The notes under the pieces: model-generated
The model's database searches: none
Told to the model about the DNA's origin: nothing
The model's input: only the letters and a program-made list of their open reading frames with translations
From: Acanthamoeba castellanii str. Neff
Lineage: Eukaryota; Discosea; Longamoebia; Acanthamoebidae
Length of the DNA: 44,850 nucleotides
NCBI RefSeq assembly: GCF_000313135.1
Contig: NW_004457262.1
Coordinates: 300 to 45,149 of the forward strand
Direction of reading: 5' to 3'
Program-made: the position numbers and the translations under genes
In this document: positions 23,068 through 34,023 of the stretch, piece after piece
Position numbering within the stretch: position 1 is the first letter of the stretch
Layout of the letters: the number at the start of each line of letters is the position of its first letter

Positions 23068-25668
23068 CTATACCAGCAACGACCGCTCGGCCTTGGCCGA
23101 AGCGCGAGACGAAGTGGAGGAGGAAGAGGCGGACGATGAAGATGAAGAGGAGAGGAGTGCGGGGATGAAGGAGGGCATGTGGAGGGCGTAGAAGGTCTTG
23201 GCCAGCGGCGGCAGGAAGTTGGGCGACGAGCCCAGAACTGAGGGCTCCTCCTTGCGCTGCAGGTACTGACCGAACTTGCCCAGCGCCACCTTCGTTGCTG
23301 CGCCCTTGGTCTGTTGGCCTGTGTGTCGTGCGCGTGCGCGGGTGAGCGCACGCAGTGGCGGCGTGCCCATCACGGGATTGGGGGCGTGGTACCGGCGCGC
23401 AGGACGCTCGTGAGAAACTGTGCGAGGGTGGTTTCGCTGTTGGTCCGATGGGAAGTGTGGCGCGAAAGCGCGGCCACCAGCGAGCACGTATCGAACAGGT
23501 CGGTCATTCCTTTCACCATGTGCGACGATTCTGTTTTCACACACACACACACACACACACTCGCGTGAGCGTTGTGCGTACGTATGGGCCTGCGGGGGTT
23601 GAAAGGTAGTACCTCTGCCCTCGCTCCACACTTGCTGCATGGCAAATTCGTCGCTGACGGACGCGTCGTCGAGAGCGGGCTTGATGGCCTTCAGCACCGA
23701 ACCGACTGCGTCACGCAGAGGCTGTTGCTCCTCCAGAACCCCCAACACATCTTTGGCCAGCTGCTCCAGATCTGCAGCCGTCGACGCCCACGCACCAAAC
23801 AAAAGAAGTACACTAAGCTCATGCAAGCCCAGTCAGAATTGATGGGCACAGCACCGTGGATCGTACCATCGACTTCGCGGAGCTGCACTGCGGTGAAGTA
23901 GAGCGGCCCATAAGGGTCGCCGTAGAAGGCGATGAACCGCTTGAGAAGTTCGACTGTTGAGTTGACGTACGGTCAGCGTTGGTTTCAGCTGAAGATCGTC
24001 AGGGCGGTGGCGCGGGTGGTACGCACAGGGAAACTGGAGGGCTTCGAGTGGTGTGCGGGTCGATTTGGCGGCCACGATGCGAAGGAGCGGCAGGACCGCA
24101 TTGCTCACGGCGTCGCTGATGGCCTGCGCCAGACCGCCGACGGCGCTTCTCGAAGCGTCGTACGTGGCCGAGAGCAGACTCGAATAGCCCGGCGTCTCTT
24201 TGCCTGGTTGGTTCCCGCCCGCAGGGTTGGGAATGAATGAGTGTGGTGGGCATAGGATCACCACCACCACGTGAAGGAGTTGAGTTGATGTACCAGCGGG
24301 CCCCTGCACGCTGAACACGGTCCCAGTGAGAATCCACAATCGGTTGACGTCTTCGGCGAGCGAGTCGAGGAAGCCGGTGAAGGTCCGCAGCGAGGCGGCC
24401 TAGACGCCATAAGCGGGAAGACGGTGAGCGGGTTGTCACGCGGGTCCAGCGATTGTGCCACCGCTGTCGAGAGGAGGTGACACGCACAGCGGACGAGGTG
24501 GACGATAGTTCGTCCTTAATTTTGTTGGCCTTCTCAGTGAGCTGCTTCTTGACGACATTGTGCACCTGAGCAGAATAGACCGCAAACAGCTGGTCCACCA
24601 GTGTGTCCGGCGCTGCATCGGGCTGGTGTGCGATGTTAGTATCGGCACGCATGGAATTGAGCTCATGGGACAGCCAAACTGAGCCCGAGCAAAGCGGTAC
24701 CTGCAGCGCCGCGATGAGCTTGTCGATGGTTCGTGCGAGGGAGAGCAGGAAGTGGGGAAAGTGGAAGAGGCCCTCGTCCGCCTCATTCTCCTCTGTCGTC
24801 AGCTCCACATCTGCCGTCGGGTCCTGTGAGAGCTTCGCTCTGGCCGCGTACTCGAACATGGGCTCCATATTGCCTGCGCACGCAGAGAGAAAGCGGTTTG
24901 TGTCCACCAGACTCGCTTGCGCACAAGGAGGCGGCCGAGGACCAGCGAACGCGTTACCTGCCCGAACGTCCATGTGACGGGACCAACAGGTCTTGCATCT
25001 GGCCGACAGCTCTTGGAGCAGTCCCATCCCGGCCTCGCCCACGGCATTTGGGGTCTCTGTGAGGAGTTGCAGTCAGTGGCGAATGCAAAGAGGTGGCTGG
25101 CCGTCGTCTCGCAAGGGTGCACGCCACGGATGTTACCCCGAGAACTGTACCTGGTGACGAGTGTGGTGGCTGCCCGGTGGTTGTGACGGTTCCCTGAGGC
25201 AGGATGAGCGGCGTAACGTCGAGGAGCGCATCTTTCACCGCGAGCGCATCGTCGGCCAGACTGTTGGACAGCCGCTCGCGCCATGCTGCCACCTGTGGCG
25301 TGGTGAGGGCGCCGAGTCATGTCAGCACCAAAAGCAGCGACACAGTCTTTTGGAGAAGAGGTACCCTGTGAATGAGCGTGCACTGGCGCTGGAGCCACGC
25401 ACATCGTGCGCGCTGCTGTTCCAGACTCAGCGATTCCTGTGCGAGGGCGGCCCTGAGCGTAGCGGAATCGTGGTCATCGCCGCCCCAATGGGCAGTCCGT
25501 GCCAGCGTTATCAGAGTCGCTTTCACGGGTAATACCGCTGAGGCCAACCCCGCCACACACTCTGCACACCACCCACGTGAAAGGTAACAGGTGACATGCC
25601 TTATTTAATTGTTTAAAGCGCCTTCAACAAGTACCTTGTAATGCCGCAACATCAACGTTGAGCGCCAT
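23068..25668 (-). CDS. Large helical protein of unknown function
   Basis: Multi-exon gene read from ATG 25668 to the stop at 23068-23070, about 600-650 residues. Exon 1 (25668-25635) encodes MALNVDVAALQ and joins in phase to ECVAGLASAVLPVKATL. Later exons encode WLQRQCTLIHR, RERLSNSLADDALAVKDALL, LLQELSARCKTCWSRH, LLSLARTIDKLIAALQ, QVHNVVKKQLTEKANKIKDE, FLDSLAEDVNRLWILTG, RFIAFYGDPYGPLYFTAVQL, DLFDTCSLVAALSRHTS and a C-terminal FGQYLQRKEEPSVL, ending in a Ser-rich tail. No signal peptide or membrane helix is seen. The all-helical, tether-like character recalls large coiled or CATCHR-type subunits, but I found no firm match and assign no function. It ends 57 bp from the convergent VIPAS39 homologue. 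Confidence 0.6.
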
Positions 25669-26018
25669 GGTGATCTTTTGCTTGTGTTTTGTAATTTATT
25701 TTCTTTTAACATTTCTCTTCTTCCGCAGATCCCAACATTTTTTTCTCTTTTTAGGTCCCAGCGGGCTCGATTTCTGTGGATGGGATGTCGACGCGATCGC
25801 ATCACTATTCAAAGCGGGCTTGGCTCCGTTGGGCTGGTCCACGGGGGGTTGTCGGGTTGTGGTCGGGCGGACAGAACGTTCGGTGGAGTGCCTGAAGGTG
25901 AAGACTCTTCTCTCATCTTTCAGCATCTTCTTGGCCTTTGTTGTGGATTACGGAACACGCAGGGACGAAGACTCTTCCGAACCCGGGAAGGCAAACCGCT
26001 ACTTAAGATAACGATCAT
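25669..26018. promoter_or_regulatory. Divergent promoter region
   Basis: 350 bp between two divergent start codons. The left part (25680-25755) is T-rich and AT-biased; the right part is GC-richer with no clear TATA box. The ORFs over it are uninterrupted by chance and have no start context. Confidence 0.45.
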
Positions 26019-27877
26019 ATGGATTACTCCAATCCCCTTCGTGCCCCGCCGCAGTCGTCGCCCCGGCAGATGTACTCTTCATTTCAACCTTCGGCGGCCT
26101 TCATGCGACCCGAATCGCCCCAGCAGCAACACCAACACCAACATCAGCAATCGGCCGGAGCGAAGCAGCAGATGCTCAACATCAAGGCCTTCTACAACGA
26201 GGAGATCAGGCGCCTCGTCCTGCCCGAGCCATCGTGGGACCACCTCAAGCAGCGCCTGGCCGAGCTCTTCCATTTCCCGTCTACATCATCCTTCCAGGTG
26301 AAGTGGAAAGATGACGAGGACGATTACATCACCCTCGACAGCGATGAGGAGCTCGCGCAGGCCCTGCGATACACCGATCCGCAGCAGCTTCTCCGCCTCT
26401 TCATCTTCAGCCACGCGACCGCCGCAACTCCCATGGCTCGCGGCTCGATGCCGGCCCAGGGTCCCTTCACGTCGTTCTTCACCCATTCTACGCCCTACGC
26501 CTCCTTCTCTGCCGCTCCGATGGCGGGATCGATTCCGCCTCCATCGAGCTTCGTCCCCTACCAGCCGCGCGGCCTGCCTCTCGCCTCGTCGGTGGTTCAG
26601 CTCCAGCAAGCCGCCACGACCGACGCCAAGGCCGCGTCGGCCCCGGGTGCCGTCGCCAACGTCAGCGGGGGCGCCCCCGCCCCCTCATCAGCGCCCATCG
26701 CTACCGGTGGAGTCCCGACTCCCGTACCAGTGGTAGCGCCCGGGTTGCTGGTGGGTAGTCCCACCCTTGCGGCCGCGGGCTCCCTGTTTGCCTCTAAGCG
26801 TGAGTTCAAGGAGCAGTGGAAGCAGGAGAAGCGCGCGCTCAAGGAGCAGAAATACCTCTGCGGGAACAAGGAGGAGTGGAAGACGCTCAAGAAGGAGCAG
26901 AAGAAGGCGCTCAAGCACAAGAAGGACCTGGTCAAGACGAGCCACAAGCTCATGCGGATGGAGCGCGTCTTCGACCCCCAGGATCCCAAGGACCACAAGA
27001 AGCTCTACAAGCTCCAGCAGAAGCAGTACAAGACCACCGCTCGCGCCCTCTATGCTCGCTTCGTCAAGCACGTCTCCATTCCCGGTAAGCACACCACACC
27101 ACACCACACCACACCACACCACACCACACCACACCACACCACACCACACCACACCACAGACGTCTCCTCCATTTCATCCGTTCCTTCTCGTACGATTAGT
27201 CCAGTACTCACCATCGTATTGGGTGAACCCACAATGCAGACGGAACCGAGATGGCGCCCGACACGCCCTTCACCAAGACGTGGCGCTTCCGCAACGAAGG
27301 CACGATGCCGTGGCCGCAGGAGGTGACGCTCATGTTCATCTCCAAGATCAACGGCGACCAGATGGGCGCGCCCGAGTTCGTGCCGGTCAACACGGTCGTC
27401 ATGCCCGGCGAGGAGGTCGACGTGAGCGTCCACATGGTGTCGCCCAGCCGCGCGGGCCACTACCAGGCCTACTTCCGCCTCTGCTACGGACCCAAGAAGT
27501 TTGGTCAGCGCGTGTGGATCAAGATCAACGTCGCGTGCACCTCCGAGGCCGAGGCCGAGGCCGAGAACGACGACGAGCAAGTCAAGAGCGTCAAGGAGAT
27601 CGACTCCCTCGTGGACGACAACTACTCCAACGACACTCCCGTGCCCGCGCCGTCGTTCATCGAGGGCGTCAACGACGACCTCGCTGTCGCCGCCGCCGCC
27701 GCCGCCGCCGTCGCCCCCGTTGCCGGAGCTCCGGACCAGGCCCTGCTGCAGAAGCTGAGCGATCTGGGCTTCACCGACCGCGACCACAACGCGAGCCTGC
27801 TGGCCAAGCACAACGGCGACATCGACATCGTCGTCGACCAGCTCCTGGTCCAGGAACAACACCAACAGCAGCAATAG
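26019..27877 (+). CDS. NBR1: NBR1-like selective-autophagy receptor (PB1, FW, UBA)
   Basis: Cargo receptor that links ubiquitinated substrates to autophagosomes. Two exons (26019-27084 and 27240-27877) give 567 residues. Residues about 50-130 form a PB1 domain with a basic cluster at the start and the acidic OPCA-type stretch KWKDDEDDYITLDSDEELAQ. A Pro/Ala-rich linker and a Lys-rich helical region (residues about 260-350) follow. Then comes the NBR1 central FW domain with its spaced tryptophans and GTMPWPQEVTLMFI, HMVSPSRAGHYQAYFRLCY and RVWIKINV. The C-terminus is a UBA domain (QKLSDLGFTDRDHNASLLAK, then NGDIDIVVDQLL). No ZZ zinc fingers are present, unlike animal and plant NBR1. No convincing LIR (ATG8-binding) motif was picked out by eye. 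Confidence 0.9.
27091..27158. repeat. ACCAC pentanucleotide repeat in the NBR1 intron
   Basis: About 13 head-to-tail accac/caccac units fill the first half of the single intron. It is simple repeat, not telomeric. Confidence 0.95.
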
Positions 27878-28101
27878 TCAGCCGACCCCGGCCACCACGC
27901 GGATCCACGCACCGCGATTTTTTTCTTTTGTTTTTGAACGCCGCCCTTGTTCTTGTTCTTCCTCCTGATGTTACACTCCTGGCATCAGCTCTTTGAACAC
28001 GAACAACCTCGTTTCGTGTCCTTCTCTTCGTCCTGAACTAAATTCGAAAAGCAAAAAGAATAAAATAAAGTGAAATAGAAATACAGAAAAATAGAAAGAA
28101 G

Positions 28102-31100
28102 ATGAGGATGGCGACGTTCTTCTCGGCCGGCTTCGGGCAGTACCTGGAGTCGGGCGAGTTCGGGGACGTGGCGCTGGTGGCAGCCGAGGGCGGAGAGCGT
28201 TTCGTGGCGCACCGCCTGGTGCTGGCCTACTCGTCCGCCCACTTTGCGCGTCTGCTCCTCCCCCAGCCCCCGTCCCCCTCTGCCTCCGCACCCCACTCCA
28301 GCTGCCCCTCCTCCCCCTCTGTCTCCTCCCCCTCCTCGTCGCGTGCCCCGAGCTCCAGCCGCTGCGGGTCTCCGCTCGCCTCGCCCACCTCACCGCCTGC
28401 GCGGGCCGCGAACCGGTCCGTCAGCAGCGACGGCGCACTGCTGGGCGGCTCCTCGGCTGCTCTGGTGGACGGCGACGACATCAACTGGCCCAAGGCCACG
28501 AAGAAGAAGAAAAAGAAGAAGAAGGACAAGGACAAGGAGAAGGAGAAGAGGAAGGAGCAGAGGAGAGCGAAGAAGGGTAAGGAGCGGGCTCTTTCCAGCG
28601 GCAACGACAGCACAGAGGGGAGCACACGCGACAGCGGCTCCAGCCTGACCGTGGCCGTCGCTGCTCCTACAGTCCCCGTCGCGACCACATCTGGCGGCCA
28701 CAAGGTGGTGGGCGAGGGCGCGGCCGACAAGGGAAGCGGCACCGCGAGCGGCGAGACAGCAGCGGAAGGAGGCGCTGCACAGCCACAGATCCCCGCGCCG
28801 CCACCGCCGCCCGTGCGGCTCGCGCGCCGCGCGACGGGAGGCTCGACCAGCAGCGGCAGCGTGGTGCTCCAGCGGCCCTCCGCCCAGACTCTCAAGCGCT
28901 CCAATGACACCCATCACCACCATCACCACTCCCACCACGCCAACGGCATCGCCATCTCGCGCTCGCTCTCCGGCAGCTCCAACTTCTTCGGCAGCGTGCG
29001 CCGGGGAGGAGGCGGCGGCGGCGGCATGAAGACGGCCAGTGGGAGCGTGATGACCCTCTCCTCCTTCGGGACCCCGCGCTCGTATTCGTCGTCGCTGAGC
29101 GGCGAGGGAGCCGCGCTGGCCGGGTCAGACTTGACCACGCACACCATGGACGAGGTCATCTACCCATCATCATCATCAACGCCGCCCGGCACCGCGGGCC
29201 ACGAGCGACAGGCCGCTGTTGCCGACGAGCTCCCGGTGATCCAGCTCGACTTCCCGGATCCCAACCGCATCTTCCCCGCCGTGCTGCGGTTCATCTACGA
29301 GGTGCGTGGTAGTAATCAATCAATCATACACGCATGGGCCGGTCCGCTCGAGGCGCGGCTTTGAGTAACTCACTCTTGGCGCATGACAGGGCGTGATCGA
29401 GATTCTACCGGAGAATGCCATTCCGCTGCTCGCCATGGCGGACCACTACTGTATAGAGGTAAAGCAGTCGCGTGCACCGTGAGACGCACGGTGGTGACGC
29501 TGCGAGCGGTAAACTGATTATTGATTCCGTTTCCAGATTTTGAAGAAGCTGTGCAGCGACTACGTCGTTGCCAATATCGACCGAGAGAACGCGCTCTGGA
29601 TGCTCGAAAGAGTGCGCCCCCCCCCCCAAAGCCTACCCCAACTCCGTCCAACTCTCTCTAACCACGCGCGGGCGACGCTCCAGGCGATGCTGTACAATGC
29701 CGAAGAGATCATCACTACGTGTGTCAACGTGATCGCGCGGAACTTCTCGTACATCTACAACGCCAACTACAACATCTTGCCCTATCGGTACGTGGTGTCT
29801 TTGGGTCTGTCGTCTTCATTCTGTGTTCTCTCTGGTGACGTAACGTAATTGGCACTGGGCTGATTGACGCATGCATGCATGTTTGGTCGGACGAGGGCAG
29901 GTTGCTCGTGAGCATACTGGAGCATCCGTGCCTCGCGGTTAAAGCGTTGGGAGAGTGGCCGCTGTTCCAAATCGTGTGGGACTACATCAAGGAGCACAAG
30001 GACCTGACGTCGCAGGTGAGCGCCGACAGACGTCTGTGGGTTGAGCTGTGCAGCGGCATAGCCCACGCACTAACCGTCAGTGATGCATCACCGTGTCCAG
30101 GAGCAATACCGTCTTTTTGGCACGGTCCGCTATCGCTGGATGACGACCGACGAACTCGCTCAGACGCAGGCAGCCAACATCGTGCCCTCGGATTTCATAA
30201 TCGAGGTGAGCGCCTCGAGTTCTAGTTGGCCCTGCCAATGGTACTGACGGGCTCTTTCTCTCTGGATCTCTCTCTGTACGCGCACAGGCGCTGATGGCCC
30301 GCCTGAAGGAGGCCGAGCGGGACAAAGCCGAGGAAGTGGGAATGTGTGCCGAGCAGGACCCCACATCCCGTCGGTACGCCGGCCTCCTTCATGCGCTTCT
30401 ATCTCCCTGTCATTGCGTTGAGTTGATGTATCGATCGATAGGTTGCTGCCTCGACCTTCGTTCGGCATCCTGTTCGACTACGCCTACGACTACGACCAGA
30501 AGGGGATCATCTTCTGGATCGCCACCAACCGAGGCCGGGGTTAGCGCCTTCTCCGCTATCCGCTGGTGCGCGGGAAAGAGGGTCTCAGCCGCTCACCACC
30601 CTTGCCCTCCCCCCACCCAATGTTCGTCCAGAGCCATGGACGAACCCACACTCCGCGGGCCGGCTGCGGGTAACTGCGTCCAGTATAGAGAAGGGAGACC
30701 CGGTCAAGCTCGTATCCAAGAAGCCGTCCGAACTATGGAGTGGTGCGTGAGCCACAGTCGTCGTCGCTAAATCCGACCCTTCACGCTCCTCCTCGTCTAA
30801 CTTTGTGTCGCTCTCGTGTACAGGCGACGTACCGGCGTCGTGGTTCGCCATCGACCTGGGACCCAGCCGGTAAGCGCCTATATCATGTTTCTTTTGCTTT
30901 TACTTTTGTTGGCGTTGTTGCGTGTCTCATACGGCCTCACGGCAACTTGAACGGATGACAGCACACTCGTGCCCAACTACTACACTCTACGGCACGGCGG
31001 CAACTACAAGGCCGACAGCTTGCGCACATGGGATCTACAAGGTGAGAGCGAGTCACTCAGTGTAGCGAATCTGCAATCGGTAGCCACGCTCACTACAACG

Positions 31101-31425
31101 ACGCCCGTGTGTCCGTAAGCGCAGGATCGAGCGACGGTAAGACCTGGATCGTGCTCAAGCGACACACCAACGACACTTCGCTCTCCGGGCCGTTCGCCAC
31201 CCACTCGTGGCCCATTCCCTCGGTCACCGAAGCCTACCGACACTTCAGGTGAGTCCTCCACACATCCGAACTGCCGGCATCGCCCCTGTTCAGCTCACTC
31301 ACCACCATCACCGTTATGATCACCATCACGATCACAGAATACTGCAAACGGGCCACAACTCGTCCAACCACAACTTCTTGGTCCTCTCCGGGGTCGAGTT
31401 CTATGGTGAGCTGTACGAGTCGTGA
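28102..31425 (+). CDS. BTB-BACK protein with C-terminal HECTD1-like discoidin domain
   Basis: Multi-exon gene; exon 1 is 28102-29301 (400 codons). Residues 1-55 begin a BTB/POZ fold (GEFGDVALVAAEG, FVAHRLVLAYSSAHFARLLL). The fold resumes only after about 310 low-complexity residues (Ser/Pro, a Lys-rich tract of 20-odd residues at about 28500-28570, and a His run near 28912-28935) with VIQLDFPDPNRIFPAVLRFI. BACK-like helices follow (LLAMADHYCIEILKKLC and later). The C-terminal exons form an F5/8-type-C/SUN-like beta-sandwich close to that of HECTD1 and BTBD9: TNPHSAGRLRVTASSIEKG, SWFAIDLGPSRTLVPNYYTL, GSSDGKTWIVLKRHTND and FRILQTGHNSSNHNFLVLSG. A Cullin-3 adaptor role is possible from the BTB-BACK pair. 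The stop is at 31423-31425. Confidence 0.8.
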
Positions 31426-31703
31426 TTTTACATCCACATCGTTCTGGAGAAGAGTGTGGGCGTGCAGTCAAGGCTCTTCTGCGCACACCTTGCACGTTGG
31501 GGGCTCACGGTACGCTCTTCGACAAGAGTGGGCAATGGTTGCGCCAACGTGTCTCCGTCGTCAGGGAAGTCTTCTTCTCCGACAACCACCTTGGTCTGGG
31601 TGTCATTCGCCGTTTTCTTCGTCACTTCGTCACTGCCCAACCCAGCCACGCACTCGCTTGCATCTGCAGAAGAGAACACATCAAACATCGTTGAGACTAG
31701 AGG

Positions 31704-33880
31704 ATGAAGCAGAGTTTCGTGGTCTTCATCTTGTTCGGCCTGTGCATCGGTTCGCTGCTGACGATCAGCGTGACGGGCGAGACCACGAGCGACGTGGTGG
31801 TGCTCGATGACGACAACTTCGATGAGCACACTGCCAGCGGCGACTGGTTCCTTGAGTTCTACGCTCCCTGGTTCGTGCCAACCCTCCATTCCCTCCTACT
31901 TGTTCGTAATTTCCCTTGATCCGATGCATTTCCCACTGCGCTGGCACGAGCGGCCCAACACTGCCACATCCACACAACGAGTCGATTCGTTCGCACTCCA
32001 GAATCAATTTGTCTCGATTAATAATCAAAACCCATTCGTTGACCGTGGGCAACTCAAGGTGTGGGCACTGCAAGAACCTGGCGCCAGTGTGGGAAGACCT
32101 GGCAACGCAGGGCAAGGCCAAGGGCCTGCGCGTCGGCAAGGTCGACTGCACCCAGAACAAGGAGATCGGTTCGCGCTTCGGGGTCAAGGGTTACCCCACC
32201 ATCAAGCTGTACGTGCGCCACACATCCACTTGTCTTCCTCCTCCTCTCACCACCAACCTCACCGCAACCGCAACCGCAACCGCAACGCCGACGCCCCGTG
32301 CAGTCTGAAGGACAACCAGCTGTACGCCTACAAGGGCGCGCGCAAGGTGGATGACTTCCTCCAGTTCGCCGAGAGCGGCTACAAGGCCGTCGACCCCGTC
32401 CCCGTCCCCGCTCCCGCCGTCGTTGTCGAAGAGGTACGTGGTGGCTACTCTTCGTCGGGGCTTAGCTGAGCTGAGATCAGAAGGTGGCGAAGGTTCCTCG
32501 CACACAAACTCATACAAAAATTGGTTTGTCGCGCGCGCAGGCCGAAGACGTCGAGGGCCAGACCGCCGGTGGAGCGGGCGAGGTGCAGATCCTCACCGCC
32601 GAGAACTTCACCCTCGCCACCAACGGCGGGAAGTGGTTCGTCAAGTTCTACGCCCCGTGGTGCGGACACTGCAAGGTTCGTTCGTCGTTTTCTCTCTTTC
32701 CAGCCTTCTCTCTTCGTCATGGCCTTTGTAGTTGACACTCCTCCCTCTTTCCGTGTGTCGTTGTCGTCTTCGTTGTCGTCTTCTTATTTTCGGCGATACA
32801 CCACAGAACCTGGCTCCCACGTGGGAGAAGGCCGCCTCGGAGCTCAAGGGCAAGGTCAACATCGCCAAGGTGGACTGCACGACCGACGGTTTCGTGTGCC
32901 AGCTGTTCGGCGTCAGGGGCTACCCGACCCTCAAGTTGTACGTAGCTCCCTCTTCTCTCACCTGTCGGCTCTGATGCCGCCCGGAGTGAGGGGACTTTGG
33001 TCTTACCTCTTCGTTATCTCTCTCCCCTCTCGTGTGCACGTCGAACGCACAGCTTCAAGGGCGACGGCCTCGTGAGGGACTACTCTGGCGTTCGCGAGGT
33101 GTCTGACTTCTCCGACTTTGCCAAGAAGGGCTACAAGCAGGCCACCGCCCAGGACTACCCGCTCCCCTCGTTCTTGATGTACCGCATCTCTTCTCCCCGC
33201 CTTCCTTTTTGTGGTCTCACCGACATCGCCACACCCATTAGGTCGCCCGTCGTCTTCAAGTTCTACCAGGCCTGCGAGCCCATTGCCGTACGCGACCTTT
33301 CCTCGCGCGTTCCAACCCAACCGTTTTGAAGTCATTTCTCACCGGTGGCGCGTTCTTTGGTGCACCAGGCCTGGATCAACGCGAACGTGGGCTATTCCTT
33401 CGCCATCATCGCCGCTCTCTCGTTCATCTTCGGCCTCCTCGTCGGCCGTCTCTCCGCCGGCTCGGAGATCCGCTACGTGATCCCCAAGGAGCTCGGCCCG
33501 CAGGTACACCTCTCCCCTCTCCCTCTTCTCCACGTCAGCTGTGCTGACATCGCGACTCATGTGTGGCGTCAATTCAAGTGGAACGAGCTTCTGGCCAAGA
33601 AGAAGGAGCTCGAGGAGAAGAAGAAGGCCAGGCGCGAGAAGAGGGAACAGAGGAAGGGTGGAGAGAAGATCACCGGCGAGAAAAAGTCGCAGGACGCCAC
33701 CACCCCTTCCGTACGCCTCCCCCCTCTTTCCGCTGCGTGTGCGGTGGTGCGTGCTTGCGTGCGTGCGTGAGCTTTGTGCGGCTCTTCGCCTTACGCTCCG
33801 TGCGGTGACAGACCCCCAACGAGACGGCCACCTCGAGCCCACGGAGGAAGAGGAGCAAGCCCAAGAAGCCGGAGAACTAA
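31704..33880 (+). CDS. Membrane-anchored protein disulfide isomerase with two thioredoxin domains
   Basis: ER thiol oxidoreductase. A signal peptide (VFILFGLCIGSLLTISVTG) leads to thioredoxin domain a. Its active site is split by an intron: APW ends at about 31872, and CGHCKNLAPVW resumes after the acceptor ctcaag at about 32057. The cis-Pro loop follows (FGVKGYPTIK). Domain a' has APWCGHCKNLAPTWE and FGVRGYPTLK. Then come a short linker, a single membrane helix (GYSFAIIAALSFIFGLLVG) and a Lys/Arg-rich cytosolic tail (ELEEKKKARREKREQRKGG). It lacks KDEL; the end, KPKKPEN, has lysines near, but not exactly at, dilysine ER-retrieval positions. Overall it resembles TMX3-type transmembrane PDIs, with a second CGHC domain. 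The stop is at 33878-33880. Confidence 0.88.
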
Positions 33881-34023
33881 GTCTTTGGCCCCAAGGGACG
33901 ACATGCTCAACCCACGCCACCCTATTTATCACCCCCTTCTCTATTACTGTGTGCTCGGTGCCGCCTGCAACGCCAAATAAAATGGAAAAAAAGCAAAAAG
34001 AAACAAAGAATTAAAAAACAAAG

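Noticed and set aside
27091..27158. ACCAC array considered as telomere-like or CRISPR-like repeat
   Set aside because: The units are head-to-tail pentamers without spacers, inside a spliced intron with good GT and AG borders.
28905..28940. His-rich stretch considered as an artificial tag
   Set aside because: It lies inside a long native low-complexity exon with mixed His codons and other residues, with no vector-like sequence.
33541..34014. Arg-rich ORF past the PDI stop
   Set aside because: It is an alternate frame of the Lys-rich PDI tail and its 3' UTR.
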